Shown: positions 50,535 through 63,610, numbered from the stretch's first letter. The stretch: DNA of 64,000 nucleotides from Hevea brasiliensis (GCF_030052815.1 NC_079510.1:994288-1058287); one strand, 5' to 3'. Numbers and translations are program-made. Notes: generated by a model from the letters alone, not told the origin.

Positions 50535-51230
50535 TTGTGGGTGCTTAGATACTACTCAGAATCTGTTTGATAAAAGGCCACTTAGAAATGATTTCCTTTC
50601 TTAGGCTGTAATATTTGGAAAACTATCACTATAAAGAGGGTATCAATTTGCTCACTAAAATGCTGCTAAAGTTCAATGTTTATCACACTATTCCTTGCCT
50701 TGGTTATAGTCATAGTTTGTTTCCCCAATGCTTGTATGTGCAATATGAAGGTGAAATTAGGAAAACAAGTACATGGATTGTTATTAAAACTAGGTGTAAC
50801 CAATGATTTTTTTGTGAATCTCTCCTTGATGGACTTGTATGGGAAATTTGGGTGTCTGGTTTGCTATCCTAACAATGCCATTTGGATGGTTAAGATAGTG
50901 AACAATTGTAGAGAAGGACATTTCTATGAGGTAATGAAGGATTTCATGGAGATGAGAAGGGCTAGAATAAAGAGGAACATTTTACTATTTCTAGTGTATT
51001 GATGGCATGTGCTAGGATGGAGGAGGTGGAAATTGAAGTCAAATTCTATTGCCATCAAGCTTGGGTTGGAGTCAAATGTTTTTTTTCCCAATATGGGCTA
51101 ATTGACATGTATGGTTGCAAGACAAATATTTGAGATGACCCGTAATAAGACAAACATTGCATATTGGAATGATTTGCTTATGGCTTATGTTCGGAATGGG
51201 TTATATATTGAGGCAATTAAGTTTATATAA
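50535..51230 (+). pseudogene. Pentatricopeptide repeat (PPR) protein pseudogene
   Basis: Pieces in shifting frames: TTQNLFDKRPLRNDF, GKQVHGLLLKLGVTNDFFVN, LSLMDLYGKFGCL, EGHFYEVMKDFMEM, IAYWNDLLMAYVRNGLYIEA. These are the repeat signatures of plant PLS-class PPR proteins, which normally bind organellar RNA. Several frameshifts and a deletion (YGK...RQIFEMT) are visible, no start and no E/DYW end, so this is a fragment. It could be a captured or retroposed copy. Confidence 0.78.
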
Positions 51231-51589
51231 CAAAGTATCTCAGACGCTAGTCAATAACTCACTAATTAATCATGTCAAGATAGCTTGCAATACTATAAGT
51301 TTGGAAAGCAGAATTGAGACAATCATATAAATGCATACTTGGGGTATGATAATAGACTTTGTTAATAAATTACATGTTATTACCTTGCATTTCTCCTTAT
51401 AAACATCAAATTCATTAAAGTTTGTTTTCAAGTTATGACTGCACTTCTTACTTTTTAGTGGTATGTACTATAACAATTAACAATTGATAATAAGTAGAAA
51501 CAAAATTGGGAATAACTTTTGATAAAAAAAAAAGCATTTTTCAGGTGACTTAACTATATTTATTCCCTTTTATTTAGCTGCACTAAAAA
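51231..51589. other. Spacer, no gene seen
   Basis: AT-rich; no recognisable frame. Confidence 0.6.
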
Positions 51590-52060
51590 TATCAAGTAAC
51601 ATAAAGGGGATGAAGTTCATCTACAATACAACACAAACCGAAAAAAACCTAAAGCCTAACATATAGACCTGGCCCACAAGAAGGCTTCAAGGAGAACTAC
51701 AGAAAGCAAACACTGGAGTAGGCTTCCAGCATTATCCATTTGAGTTTTGGCACTAGAAAACCACCAAAAATAATGATCAACACCCCATAGGCACAAGACT
51801 CACAACCACTAGGACCACTACATAGCAGAACAAGAGCCAACAACAAAGACCTTAGTCAAGGCTAAATGCATAAAGGATCAGCATAGCAAACCCAAAAGAT
51901 CAAGGGAGAGCACTCTAGTAGCCATAATGTGCCTCCTTTGTTGCCTAAGGAAACGCTGAAACCAATCCTAGATTGAGCCTCTATTTGAGTTTGTTATTTC
52001 AATTAAACTACAATGGAATACTAGACAACTAAAAAATAGTGAAAAAGCATGCTCAACGTT
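51590..52060 (-). repeat. Probable retroelement 3' region, minus strand
   Basis: Less AT-rich block of non-coding character, read on the minus strand toward an end near TTTTAGTGCAGCTAAATAAAAG. It looks like the 3' UTR of a non-LTR element. Assignment tentative. Confidence 0.3.
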
Positions 52061-53264
52061 CCACAAAATCTGTATAAGGCTTATCTATAACAACTTAAGT
52101 TGGGTCATAGTAAAGTCTTATATGTACATTAGCTGCTTGTTTAAATATTTATGATTTCAAGTTGTTACTAGTGGGGACTCAAACTTGAGTATACCAAGTG
52201 AGTAATACGTTTTCAGCTACTGGATCATGCCTGGCTAGGCAAGGTTGTCAAACCTTGATCTTATTTCTTTTATGTTAATTAGACATTTATTTACAATATA
52301 GGAAGAGTTTAATAATGATTCTTCTTAGCTTTATATTTGAAATCTCCTAGGTGGAAGAGAAATATTAAGAAGATTGTCATCGTGTCTCTTTTAATTGTCA
52401 CATAATCCATACAATCATCTAATTGGATCAATTGTACTTGTTAGAATATTTTATTTGGGTTTATTGATTTTAGTTTTATTTTTATAAAAAATTGTTTGAG
52501 TTAGATTTATAGTCCAAATGTGTGTGTATATATATATATATATATATAGCCTATAAATAAGTGATCATTAAAGTTTAATGGGCCAAGTCCAAGCATTATT
52601 TAGATTCTAATTGTGATCTAATCCTGTTTGGATTAGGAAACCTACTAGAGTTATATGATGGGAGAATCCTAGTTGGTCTCTATATAAAATATATAGGTTA
52701 TGACTTATCTCTCTTTAGCCTACGTTAATTGAGTTTCTCCATCCATCAAGAGCAAGTAGACTTAGAAACGAATATCTATAATCGTTCCACGGCCATTTGT
52801 GCATGGTAGATTTCTTTGTTTATTGCATATTTAGAGATTGAGCAATTATGAATGCCAAACATATTACAGCCATGAAGGGCAATGGAGGAGAACAGAACAA
52901 TATGTAAGTTATTTAATTATAGTAATTTTAATTTTGTATACATAGATCTAGTGGTTTAATTCTTTAACGATACTTTCTAGAATTATGCAATAAAATTCTA
53001 ATTCTAATTTTCATGCTAACGGGATTTTCATATGATACCCAAGGAGTTTTACGACTTAGAAATTTTTTAAAAGTAAAATAGTACTGGTCAAGGGTATTCA
53101 TATTACCAAATTTGCACCAGAGTTTCCCCAGGCATTCTTTATATATATATATATATATATTGTTTTTAATTGTATCCATAACTCCTAACAAAATCTTAAT
53201 TAAAATGAGCCAAAGTACCAGTTCGCTAAGGTTGTCCTACGTCTCCTAAATGACATATTACCTT
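52061..53264. other. Spacer, possible LTR fragment near 52439-52900
   Basis: No gene. From 52439 a TGTTAGAATATTTTATT start, a TATA-like CTATATAAAATATATAGG (52679) and a CT-rich segment give an LTR impression, but no partner or target duplication is seen. (AT)n tracts at about 52527-52549 and 53140-53160. Confidence 0.4.
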
Positions 53265-54112
53265 TTTTTTTATTATCATTATTGAAAGATTAATGTTTCA
53301 TTAAAAAAGGAGCAATTATAGATGGGTCGGCAACATCACATACAATAGCCCTCAAAAGATTCTAAGCCAACAATTACAAGTCCAGCAACCCAAAATTAAC
53401 CACAACTAATTAAGCCACGACAGGAGATAGGCCCAAGACACAGTCTAAAGAAACCTAGGCTCGGATGGGTCAAACAATGAAGATCTGAAAGAGAAGGAAA
53501 AGGAGAACAGATGCACGTTGCCTGCACCACCATTCCTTGTACATGTCGCACTGGACAGAAACGCCGAAACTGAAGCACGAAGGAAGAGCCTCTCACTCAA
53601 AGACAAGCATATTCAGAAAAGAGTCATAACCTGAACTACGAGCACTTCACAACAGGCACCGTCCAAGGATCTATACAAAGCTAGAAAACAAATCAAGGTT
53701 CTCAGAAGGGGAAGGGGTGAAGTAGGCCTCTTTGCAAGGGACTGGACAATGTTGCGGCGTCGGTAACGTCCCTATTGGTGCCTATCTGCAAGGATCCTGT
53801 AGAGATGAACCCAGCCCCTAGAGATAACAGACGGCCAAAGAGCCAAATTTGCTCACATACACAGCACAAACACAGGGCAGGTCTTTCAAAGAATCACCCT
53901 CTCAGCTTGCTGCTCAAACCTGCATGCCAAAGCCACAAAGATCAAATAATATATACACACTCCAATCGACGAAGGGGAGGATAGACCCACGGCTGGCCAG
54001 GGAAGGAAGCCTCAGGCAGGGGAGAGCCACTAAGAGCCAAAACGGAGCTCCTAGTGAGCAGAGAAAGAAATCAAGTTGAGAAACTTTTCTCTCTCTAAAA
54101 ATTAGAGAGAGA
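53265..54112 (-). repeat. A-tailed non-coding retroelement, about 850 bp
   Basis: On the minus strand it begins near AGAGAGAAAAGTTTCTCAAC (54112), is GC-richer than its surroundings, and ends ATTAATCTTTCAATAATG... followed by an A run (about 53262-53275). Distinct composition, an A-rich 3' end and no sustained frame suggest a non-autonomous LINE derivative (5' leader plus 3' end). Four short frames inside are not convincing proteins. Confidence 0.5.
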
Positions 54113-55239
54113 CTCAATCCTGATAGATCACTTAGAACTTTGAAGCATGTTCATATCTTATTTTACTTCTGAATGTAGCAATGAAAATGAAGATCAGGAA
54201 TTCATTTATTTAGATCCCTTGCAAATTTTCCTATTTAAAAGTGCTTTATATAGCTTGATATTCAGATTGTTGCATGCTGATGGACGTATGATGGACAAAT
54301 GGAGATTTAAGATCAAGACATAATAAAGGATATTAAGGTTAACAGTATCGAATTAGAGAAAAAGATTATTGGGCACACAACCTTCATAATGAAATTAAAA
54401 TACTCAAAATTCTATATTTCCCAAAAACATAACTAAGTTGAAAGGTATTTATGGAGACTTATTAGAAATCCCAAATTGGAAATATTCCAAACCAATAGTA
54501 CATGGCAATGAAAAAAACAAAGCCAATTGAATATAAAAGACTAAATGCTTAAGAGCCAAACTTTTAAGATCGGGAGTAATTGTATTCGACTTTTAAAATT
54601 TGGAATAGCAAAATGCAGATTTTAGGATGTTAAAACTGTTTTTTGATTTATTTTGTTATTTATTTGAGTAAAATATCCCCATTGAGTAAAATTTTTATTT
54701 TTTTATTTGATATTTTAAATTACTTACAGCCTGTTTGAGAATCATATTAACAATAAAATTTTGTACATGCTAAAAATAATTGATCATGTCACATTGCCTA
54801 AACTTTTTTATTATTTATACCTATGTGAGATGTAGATTATGAAAACAATAAAACAATAAAAAATTATTTCTCTAATCCTCCTTCACCATGGACATGGACA
54901 ATGAATAACAGACTTAGTATTATAGTTATTTAAATTTATAAAAGGAAAAAAATATTAACGCTAAATTTAGAAGGGCCATTTTTTATAAAGAAAAAGGAGG
55001 GATTAGGAATTTTATTACAAAGGGATAATTACATTTGTAGTGCCAAAAGTTGGTTATTTTTATAATTAAAATCTTAACCTTTTTATAATAAAGTTTTAAA
55101 ATTCATAAAAATTGCTTAATATTTGTATTATCCTTTTTTAACACTTATATATATTCCATTTGTTAAATAATAAGATTTTTTTTCCAATTCTAAAATTTTT
55201 AAAATTTATTATTATTTTTTAGGGAAGGAATAGGATAAG
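54113..55239. other. AT-rich spacer, no gene seen
   Basis: No recognisable frame or repeat boundary. Confidence 0.6.
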
Positions 55240-56887
55240 GGATTAATTATTTAAATAATGTAATTTTAAAAACTATTTATCATAATAATATAAAATAAAA
55301 ACTACTTACCAAAATAATGTTATGCTTAAGAAACCGTCAATTAAACAAGCCTTTTCATATTTAAAAAGCTAAACAAAAAAAGACAATTAGTAAATGACTC
55401 GTGAAAGGTCAAATTTGCTCCAAAAAACACCAATCAAATTCGTGTTTTTATAGAGTTGTTAAATCAACTGCACATAGAACTTTTTTAACACTAAAACCAA
55501 CAATTAGAATGATAGTTTCAAAAGAGAAAAAAAAAAAAAAAAAAGCTGTTTTGCAGCGTTGGAAATGAAAAATTGGCAGAAAATTTAATATTCTCTGCTA
55601 TGGATGCCTAACATTAACCCTTGAGTGAGGAGTTTGCTGGTTTTAAAGCCATTCCTTCTCTTCCATTCAATTAACTTATAAGTTTTTCTTCCAAAAAAAC
55701 TAGGTTGTCTCTTTACTCTTGCCCATTTTTTTTCTGTTCTTTGTACCTTGCATTGTAATTTCATTTTTTTTTTTTTTTTTAAGATATAGAGTTATAAAGT
55801 AAGTTGCATTGTTGTTTGATCTTTCATATTAAGAAGAAAAAAATGTTGCAATCAAGGTAAAGTTCTAAACTTTTTAATTTAATTTTGAATTAAATTTTTA
55901 GCTGTAAACTATAATATAAATTGCTATTATGATTATTATTATGATATATTTGTTTAATGTTTTCCTTTGATAATTTTATTAACTTACATGTCAATCTTTG
56001 TGATAATATGAGTGTTATTTATTTAAGTTGTGATAATTAATTAAAAATAAATTTAGTATGTTGATATTTTGTTTTAATTGTAGTGAACTAGTGATATGTT
56101 GATATAAAATTTTTTAATTTTTTTTTATTAATATACATTTTATTTTTTTTTTGTTAGTTGTAGTGATATAAATCTACATTCTTTGAAAAAATTTGAAAAA
56201 GTAAAATTAGAAAAATGAAAATTTATACTTTTATTAATATACAGTGTTACTTCTTTTTTTTTTTTTTATTAAGATTTGATAATTTTGGTGTTACTAATAG
56301 TAAAGTTCAAATAAATTTTGAAAATAAAATAGAAAATTTTTTTATAGGTATAAGATTTATTTTTTTTAGTTATTAAGAAATAAAAATTATAAAAAAATGT
56401 TTTGAAAGCAATGAGAGCTCTTAAAACTTTACAATCTACTTTGTATACTTAAAATTTGCATTTTAAAGAGAAGGCAACAATTAAATTTGTATTTGAAGGA
56501 CCGGTGTGCTCTTAAGATAGTTGGAGAATAAATTCTTTATATTTTCATGCATTTCAATGATCTGACGCATTCTAACGCATGTTCAAGAAAATGCTATTTC
56601 AAATGGTGTTTTTTTAAGCAATTTGATAACCCCTTGACAATGCCATTTTGATTGGTGGTTTTATGAGTGTTGACACACACTGACATGCTGATACACATTG
56701 ACACGCTGAACTTGAATTGTCATTGAAAGTGCTTCTTCAACTAGTGATTTTGTGTTTAATTTTTTAATCTTAAAAATATTTTTTCAATTGGCATTTTCTC
56801 AAGCAAATATTATTTTTGTAAATAATTTAAGATTCACAATAAAATGGAAAAAAGTTTTTAAAAACATATTATTTAAATAATTAATCC
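55240..56887. mobile_element. Decayed MULE-like TIR element with subterminal palindromes
   Basis: Terminal inverted repeats: left GGATTAATTATTTAAATAAT (55240) and the same read inverted at 56868-56887; further matching blocks include TTTAAAAAC and CAAAATAATGTTATGCTTAA / CAAAAATAATATTTGCTTGA. Flanks TAGGATAAG (55231-55239) and TAGAATGAG (56888-56896) agree in 7 of 9 positions, a plausible decayed MULE target duplication. Subterminal imperfect palindromes (55425-55447, 56591-56610, 56639-56660, 56729-56750, 56776-56797) resemble those of the PMD-MULE after C-to-T decay. No coding frame. Confidence 0.65.
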
Positions 56888-57340
56888 TAGAATGAGGCCT
56901 CCCATTTTTTTTTTTTTTAATGAATTGCAAGCTTCATTGCATTAATTTATGGACGTGTGACTTGTGACCAATTATGATGTGAAAAGTAGGACATGGGTCT
57001 AATATCTTCAATTTAGTGGATTACAGTTGTCATGTTGTTTGCATCAATGTATGAATATCAGCTAAAGGTTCAAAAAAGTCCTTGAAGTATATCGAAAAGT
57101 ACAATTAAGCCCTCGAAAAAAGTTTGGTTGCAATTGGCTCTCATCTTTTTCAAATGAGACATCTAAACCTTTAAACTTTAGAAAATAATCAATCAGGCCC
57201 AATTTTCGATCACGTGCACACGTGACCCAAATGGCCATGAAAATAATGTCAAATTGTTGTTAACTATTGTTAAAATAGAAAAAAAAAAAAGCTCTTGCCA
57301 TTATACCAGCTTGAAGCTTGCGAAGAGGAGCAAGAAATAC

Positions 57341-57774
57341 ATGGCCTCGTCATCCTCAACCACTTCACGGTCACCATTTACAAGCAGACGAAACACAAAA
57401 AGAAAAGTGAATGCAAAAATGGTGGCACCACCAGTGTTGTATTTTCTAATTCTAGTATTGGGTTTTAATTTAGGGTTTTTGTTCTTTAATTTTTTTTTTC
57501 GCTTTTAAGAATTTGGCTAATGTAATTACACTTGGTTGCTTTGTGTTAAATTCTTTGTGTATGGAATTTGTTACAGAATTTTGAGTGCAAAGGTTGTGGG
57601 TATTTTGAGTGGATTGACATGGAGGCACCTACTTAGGCTAAAGATTTGATTAATGACCTTTTGTTTGAGAAGTAAATAATGGAGGATGAGATAATTAGTC
57701 TTAGAGAGATTTCTAGGGCTAGCTTGTATTTTGATGAGCTTGGGATATTAAGGGATCAAATGGAAAAGCTATAA
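57341..57774 (+). pseudogene. GRF-type zinc-finger protein remnant (MULE-1 accessory gene)
   Basis: Starts MASSSSTTSRSPFTS at 57341. A decayed first half of the finger (CKNGGTTSVV) is followed by a probable intron ending TTACAG near 57575. Then come FECKGCGYFEWIDMEAPT, KDLINDLLFEK and MEDEIISLREI, matching the second half of the GRF finger (CGYF.W.D) and its coiled tail. Stops replace residues after PT and FEK. GRF fingers bind single-stranded DNA in some DNA-repair proteins; the function in transposons is not known to me. Confidence 0.68.
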
Positions 57775-58591
57775 GGAGGAAATGTAATGCTACATGGAGA
57801 TGGTGAAGATAGTTCAAATAAACAAAGCTACTATAAGCTTGCTTTGATATGTTCATGAATATTATTTGCATTTGTGTTGGTATTTAAGTAGGATGTTAGT
57901 GTTGTTGTGTATTAGCTTAAGAAAGTAGAGATTAACATGTTTTTAGGTGTTTATTGGTATGTTTATAATCTGTAAAAACAATTTTCATTTATGAATGAAG
58001 TTGGGATTTTGAAAGGAATGTTGTTATGTTAATCTGGTTTGATAAGTTTGTGTGCTATTAATATGTGCACTATGTTAATGGTAATTGTTATAAATGATCA
58101 AAGTGCAAACAACACAATGATTTGTTCTTGTAAAAGAACTTAAGCCATGCCTTAGAATGTGCATAAACCAACACAATAAACACAACAAAGTGTAAGCATA
58201 CCCTGTAAAAATATAGTCCAATATGTATGAAATAGACATTCACTACTTTCACATTGACACAGTAAATAAAAACACTAGATTTTGATCAAGCATGATATCA
58301 TCTTCATTATGTAATCACATAAACCATACAACTTTCATATTTTTCAGTTATTGCCATGAATGGCAATCTTACATAAAATACCAACAAAAGAAATAGCTCC
58401 TGAACATATTTTAGTTCCTGGAGGAACTTGACTCACAATTTACCTCATGTTCCACTTGGAACTTTAATGCTCAATATACAAACCAAAATACAAAATAAGG
58501 AGCTACAAGTTAAAGAAACTTAGTCAATGTATTTAATAGTTCAGTTAAAACCAAAAAGAACAAAATATCAACCATATCCAAGGTCATAATT

Positions 58592-61500
58592 TCACTTTGC
58601 AAAATCTTTAGGCCTCCTAAACTTTTTCATGAGTTTCCTAACATCCAATTCCCTCTGCTCCTCAAGTTGCCTCTTTATACTTGATGGCTTGCCTTTCCAT
58701 TGTAATCTAGGAGCAGTAAATCCGAGGTTAGATGGTCGGATGCCAACATGATCTTTTGAAAACACAACAATTTTCCTCTTGCTACCAATTTCTTTGCTCC
58801 CATTGTGTAGATAAGCAGTTGTTTGGGAATGACAACTAGAAGTTCCACCATGTATAACCTTCTATTTAGTCAGTGATGGTTGCATTTAATTAAAGAATAT
58901 AATTAAGCATTCAATTGAAGAATATAATTAATAAAAGAAAAAAAACAGTCAGTAATATGTGAACAACAATATTTATGAAAATGGTTAGAACCTTGTGAGT
59001 CATTTTCCCTATATTTTCATCAATTAAAACTCCCATTCCCATAATGCCTATGTTTTAAGCTTACCTGTGACAATTCCCTCCCAAATTCCTTGTTGATATC
59101 TGATGTCCCCTCTACGTATTTAACATTTACAATATATTATTAAACTACATATAAAAAACTAAATGTTAAACAAATGCAATAAAAGTAAAACTTACACTTC
59201 TAGTATATGGAACAAGCTGAGATACATGAAACCTCTGTGGGTGGGTTTCATTCTATGGTTAAAGATTGCTACTTGATGCCTCTGGTTGTGTCACTGTACT
59301 CTTAGCTGTCAACATTGATCTAAATGTCCTTTGTGGAGTTTGCACAGTCTCTTGCATTACATATCCTGCTTGGTTAGAACTTGCCTTAGTAGGTATATCA
59401 TTGGTTTATTTATTTGGGCATGTCTTCATATTATGGTCGACTCCTTTGCAGATGGTGCAAGATATCTTTGGCTTCTTCTTTGACAATTTCCTAGTTCTGA
59501 GAAGTTTCTTTGGCTCATCTTTGCTTCTCACTCTCTTCTTCTTGGGCCTCCCTGGCAGCCTTTTATATTCTGATGCTTCAACCATTGCAAATTCATCACA
59601 TCTCTAAAATTTCTTCCCTCTGACTGGTTGATTGGTATATTAATAGCTACTAGGGTAGGTGTCCTTGTGGTACCACCTAGACATAAAGTTAAGAGGCTCT
59701 TCTTTTTGTCATGGAACAATGCACAAATAGCATGAGGGCAGGGGATACCAGTTAGATCCCATACCTTACATGTGCATACTTGTTTCTTTAAAAAAACAGC
59801 GTGTGTATCCTCCCCATAAGTAATTTCATATCCATTGTCTCCATTAAACACAACTCTAAACTTGCTTGAAATCTTCAGGTGGTCTTGGAATTTCTCCACA
59901 TTGTGAGGACTCCATTCAATTATCCATTTGTTCACACTATTTCTATTGTCAACAATTCTATTCATCACTTACAGCCTCAACTATTCAAGCATTGAGATAA
60001 TAGGCTTATCTCTTGCATCCCTAATCCATGAATTGAAAGTTTCAGTGACACTATTGTCTACCATGTTAGATATGCTCCTATTGCTATACTATGCTCTCAC
60101 CCATGACTATGGAAGGTAACGCAATAGATCCTCTACAGCTTTCTTCCCTTATTGAGCTAGCCTTTTTAAATGGTCTTTAAAATCTTCTTCATATGTGCTC
60201 CAAGCACATGCAAAAAATTTCCCCTTTAACTCACCATCCCTCCACTTCTTGCTCTAATTAGCATACACATGTTTGCAACACATTCTATGTTTAGCCATTG
60301 GCAGTACTTCTTAAATTGCAAGCATTAATCCTTGTGAAAAATGAGCAAATGTTAACTTAAACATTATAAAAAGATTTGTTACTAAGTATATTAAATAAAC
60401 ACAATAAATAATTTTACCTTTTCCATATCTGAAGAAACTGTCAAACCATTTCCATTTCCCAAGCACAGCTCTAAAACTAACCACTCCAAGAATCACTTCC
60501 AGTTTTTCTTGTTCTCCTGTGGGCAAACTGCCCATGCTATGGGATACATATGGTTGTTCCCATCTTTACCAATAACACACAGAACTTGTCCTTTGCAAAT
60601 ACCCTTTAGAATTGCCCCATCTATTCCTATTATACATCTACACCCACTTAACTATCTCTTTTTACATGCATGAAAACACACAAATACCTTATCAAAAACC
60701 CTTCTTCCTTGACTAAGACCTTCCTTACTTAGCTCTACCTTACAAATTGAGCCTAGATTGCTTCTCTCAATCTTAGCTGCATATGCTTCTATTTGGGAAT
60801 ACTCTGCCTTGTAGCTTGCATCCATCTCTTTCAATAACAATCTTTTAGCTCTCTTACACTTGGCATATGAAACATGCACTTTCAACTCTTCTTTGGCAAA
60901 TTATTTCAAGTCTTTAACTTTTATTTCAGGGTTGTTATAAATTCTCCTCTTGTAGTAGTTAGTAATAAATTCACCAGTCACCCTTGGATTTTTAAAGACC
61001 CTATAACACCTATGGGTATCCCTAAAATATCTTTATAATTGGTTGTTTTTTTTAGTTCTAGTAATATAAATAACAAATGGGCACTTTCTTTAACACTTAG
61101 CCCTCACCCTATTTGGCTCATTTTTTACATATATAATTTTTACCCCTCTAGATATTGAGTATTTAGCAACTGCCTCCCTAAACTCTTTTGCATCAACAAA
61201 TTCCCTTCTAAGACTAAAAATAGGTGTATCATAGTTCCTATCATACCTTGCCCTTCTACTTTTCCCCATTATAAAGTCATCTTCACTTTCATAAGTCTTC
61301 TCATCATTAAATTCATAAGATCTAGGATCATTAGAGGAAAAAATACTCATTCTTATTTCCATCACTGCCATCATTCTCATCACCCTAACTATTGTTCTCA
61401 CTCTCTTCCTCATTATTATCAATAATTTCCTATCCATGTGATTTAGAATTTGACCTATTAGAACCATTTGACTCATTCACCTCCTCCCTAAACTCACTTT

Positions 61501-62162
61501 CAACCCTAACCTCAACATTAACAGCATTTGCATCATTAGTTTTTACCCTAACAACTTTTATAAGCTGTTTACCCCTTCTACTAGTGTCCCTCCCATCATC
61601 AACATCTACATTAACATTTCCACATTTACTCCTTTAGACTGTAAGTCATTCATCCCAAAGTCCCTCAAAATATCAATATTTATACTGCCTTGTGTACCCA
61701 AATATGATCAAACTCAATTATTTCATCTGCCCTGCATCCAACACTCTTAAATTGTTCATTAATAACATTTACTTTTTCTAAACTTGATCTAGGATCCAAA
61801 TTACTCACAATATTAGTCAAATTAGGGAAATCATCAGTCAATGTAGGCACATTAACTCCATGTTTAGAATAAAGATGAATTTCATTAATCTTCCCTAAGT
61901 ACACAGTGATCTTACTTAGTGCTCTATCATCTTGCAATAATATTAACCCTTCTGCCAGTTTCTTAAATAGCTTAGCTATCTAGATCTTAATAATATTAGT
62001 ATATTTCAACACATCACAATATGCATCTTTAATGTCCAAATAAGACAAGTAATTAGGATCAAAGTTTTTACCACATAAACATCCCCTCTCTTACACAAGC
62101 TCATTATTCTTATTAACAAATTTACCCTAATGGTGGAAAATCACTACAACTGCATCATCCAT
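58592..62162 (-). pseudogene. MULE-1 transposase pseudogene
   Basis: Starts at ATG 62162 (MDDAVVVIFHH). N-terminal region NYLSYLDIKDAYCDVLKYTN, then HLYSKHGVNVPTLTD (about 61850). MuDR DNA-binding domain at 61090-61240 (FVDAKEFREAVAKYSISRGV). DDE region at about 60500-60650 (IIGIDGAILKG, GNNHMYPIAWAV), with an intron after FRYGKG. The helical part holds CCKHVYAN and NSVTETFNSWIRDARDK. An intact SWIM finger lies near 59730-59800 (VCTCKVWDLTGIPCPHAICA). The C-terminus is KGKPSIKRQLEEQRELDVRK and stop at 58592. At least eight stops or frameshifts. The overlapping + frame at 59266-59607 is a shadow. Confidence 0.9.
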
Positions 62163-62875
62163 TACCGAGCTATTATAATAGAGCAAGAGCAAATAGGGTA
62201 AAAACAAACAGAGCATAAGTTTTTCTCAAAAGCACCAAACTAAACAATGGTGAAAAAAAATCAATAAAGAAACACTTTAAGAAGATATGTATTAACAGAC
62301 AAAGACATCCATAGGGACAACTGTAACTAAAAAAAAAAAAAAAAAAAAAAACTCTACATGCATTTCATTCAATTATAATCAGGTGCATGCACTATCAAAC
62401 AAACTAGTGAAATTCTTAAAGTATACATGACAGACATAAATGGGACCACAAGCTACCTTTAAAGCCAACATGCACACATGCACACTCACTTAATAATGCA
62501 TTTTGATGGTTTCGAAACAAAACAACACACCTGCCAGGTTAACCACCAAGTTTTGCAAACACAAGTTTACACGACCAATGCAAATTTCCTTCTTCCATTC
62601 GATGGTCAATTACACAGCAAGGGTATAAGAATGTCCTTCGATTGACTCAGGGAATTTTGGAGAATTTTTAGGGTATTTATGGATTTTGCGATAGATTGGA
62701 GATTTTAATAGCCTGACTACTAGGTCCCACATGCAAGGGTTAATGATGATTAATGGGTTAAAGTATAAGGATTTGGATGTCTTATTTAAAAAAGATGAGA
62801 GCCCAATTGCGCCCAAACTTTCTTTGAGGGCTTAGTTGTACTTTTTGATATACTTCAAGGACTTTTTTGCACCTT

Positions 62876-63339
62876 TGTTGGCCTATAAATATCTGAAAAT
62901 TGATAGTGACTAGTTGATTTTTTTTTTTTGTTAAAAAAAAACTAGTGTACTAGTACTGAAAGCAAAAATAGATTTATATCCATTTTGACTATACTCATTT
63001 GTAACTATTTTCATTTTTTTTTATTCAATTATATTTTTTTTTTCATATTTTTTGCTATTGCTTATAAAATCTAGTTAAAATTTTTCCACATTCTGAGAGA
63101 GTTTGAATTTTTTTTTTTTGGCTATTTTTGTTTAAATTCCAATTCCTAAGCTTTGACCAAATTGGTCTTAATCCTTTGCCAATTTAAAGTTCTTTTAAAG
63201 AAGATAGATAAGCTATTCAGTGATGGGTCGAGTAATGAGCTCTTGTACGATCTAAGGAAAACTTTATTTAGGTATGCATTGGTGTGAACTATAGGCCTAA
63301 GTGGACTTTAAGGAGATTACAAATTGGACTAGTTGTAGA
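62876..63339. other. Spacer, no gene seen
   Basis: AT-rich with several T runs; no recognisable frame. Confidence 0.6.
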
Positions 63340-63610
63340 GGATTACATAAAAAATGAAAAATCCCTGAGAGCGATGGAAGCCAAACTATGGACAACTCTA
63401 TTATAAGAGAAGGAAGTATTTTCAAAGAAATCTAGAAGAGAAATTATATTCGTGAGAACACCTTAGAATTCCATGGGCCTTAAATTCACTTATAGAGCTT
63501 GGATTGCAGTTTGCGAATCTCCTTCCAGAAAGGTATTTCAAAAACCTTTGGCTTTAGCTAATAAAATTGCCTAGCTAACCTTTTGCTTTTTTTATCAGAA
63601 TGCTTGGCTA
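63340..63610 (-). pseudogene. LINE-type RNase H domain fragment
   Basis: On the minus strand: AILLAKAKGF, then FLEGDSQTAIQALYK (the conserved acidic ..EGDS.T.I), then after a frameshift NRVVHSLASIALRD, the usual RNase H end (..N.VAH.LA..AL). These are the core motifs of the RVT_3 RNase H of plant L1 elements or their domesticated relatives. Stops and shifts are frequent, no RT is nearby. Confidence 0.65.

Larger units (their letters stand above)
57064..62875 (-). mobile_element. Mutator-like element MULE-1 with transposase and GRF gene
   Basis: Both terminal inverted repeats are present: left from 57064 (AAAGGTTCAAAAAAGTCC...), right ending 62875 (minus strand AAAGGTGCAAAAAAGTCC). They match over roughly 120 bp, including AGTATATC.AAAAGTACAA and GGCTCTCATCTTTTT. 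The transposase (62162-58592) is on the minus strand, and a GRF zinc-finger remnant (57341-57774) on the + strand converges with it. A weak 9-bp duplication, GAATATCAG and AAATATCTG, agrees in 7 positions if the ends extend a few bases further out. Confidence 0.87.

Noticed and set aside
59266..59607. Hydrophobic + strand ORF of 113 codons
   Set aside because: It is the complement of the MULE-1 transposase C-terminal region and SWIM downstream part.
61392..61637. Ser/Leu-rich + ORF
   Set aside because: Complement of the acidic linker of the MULE-1 transposase.
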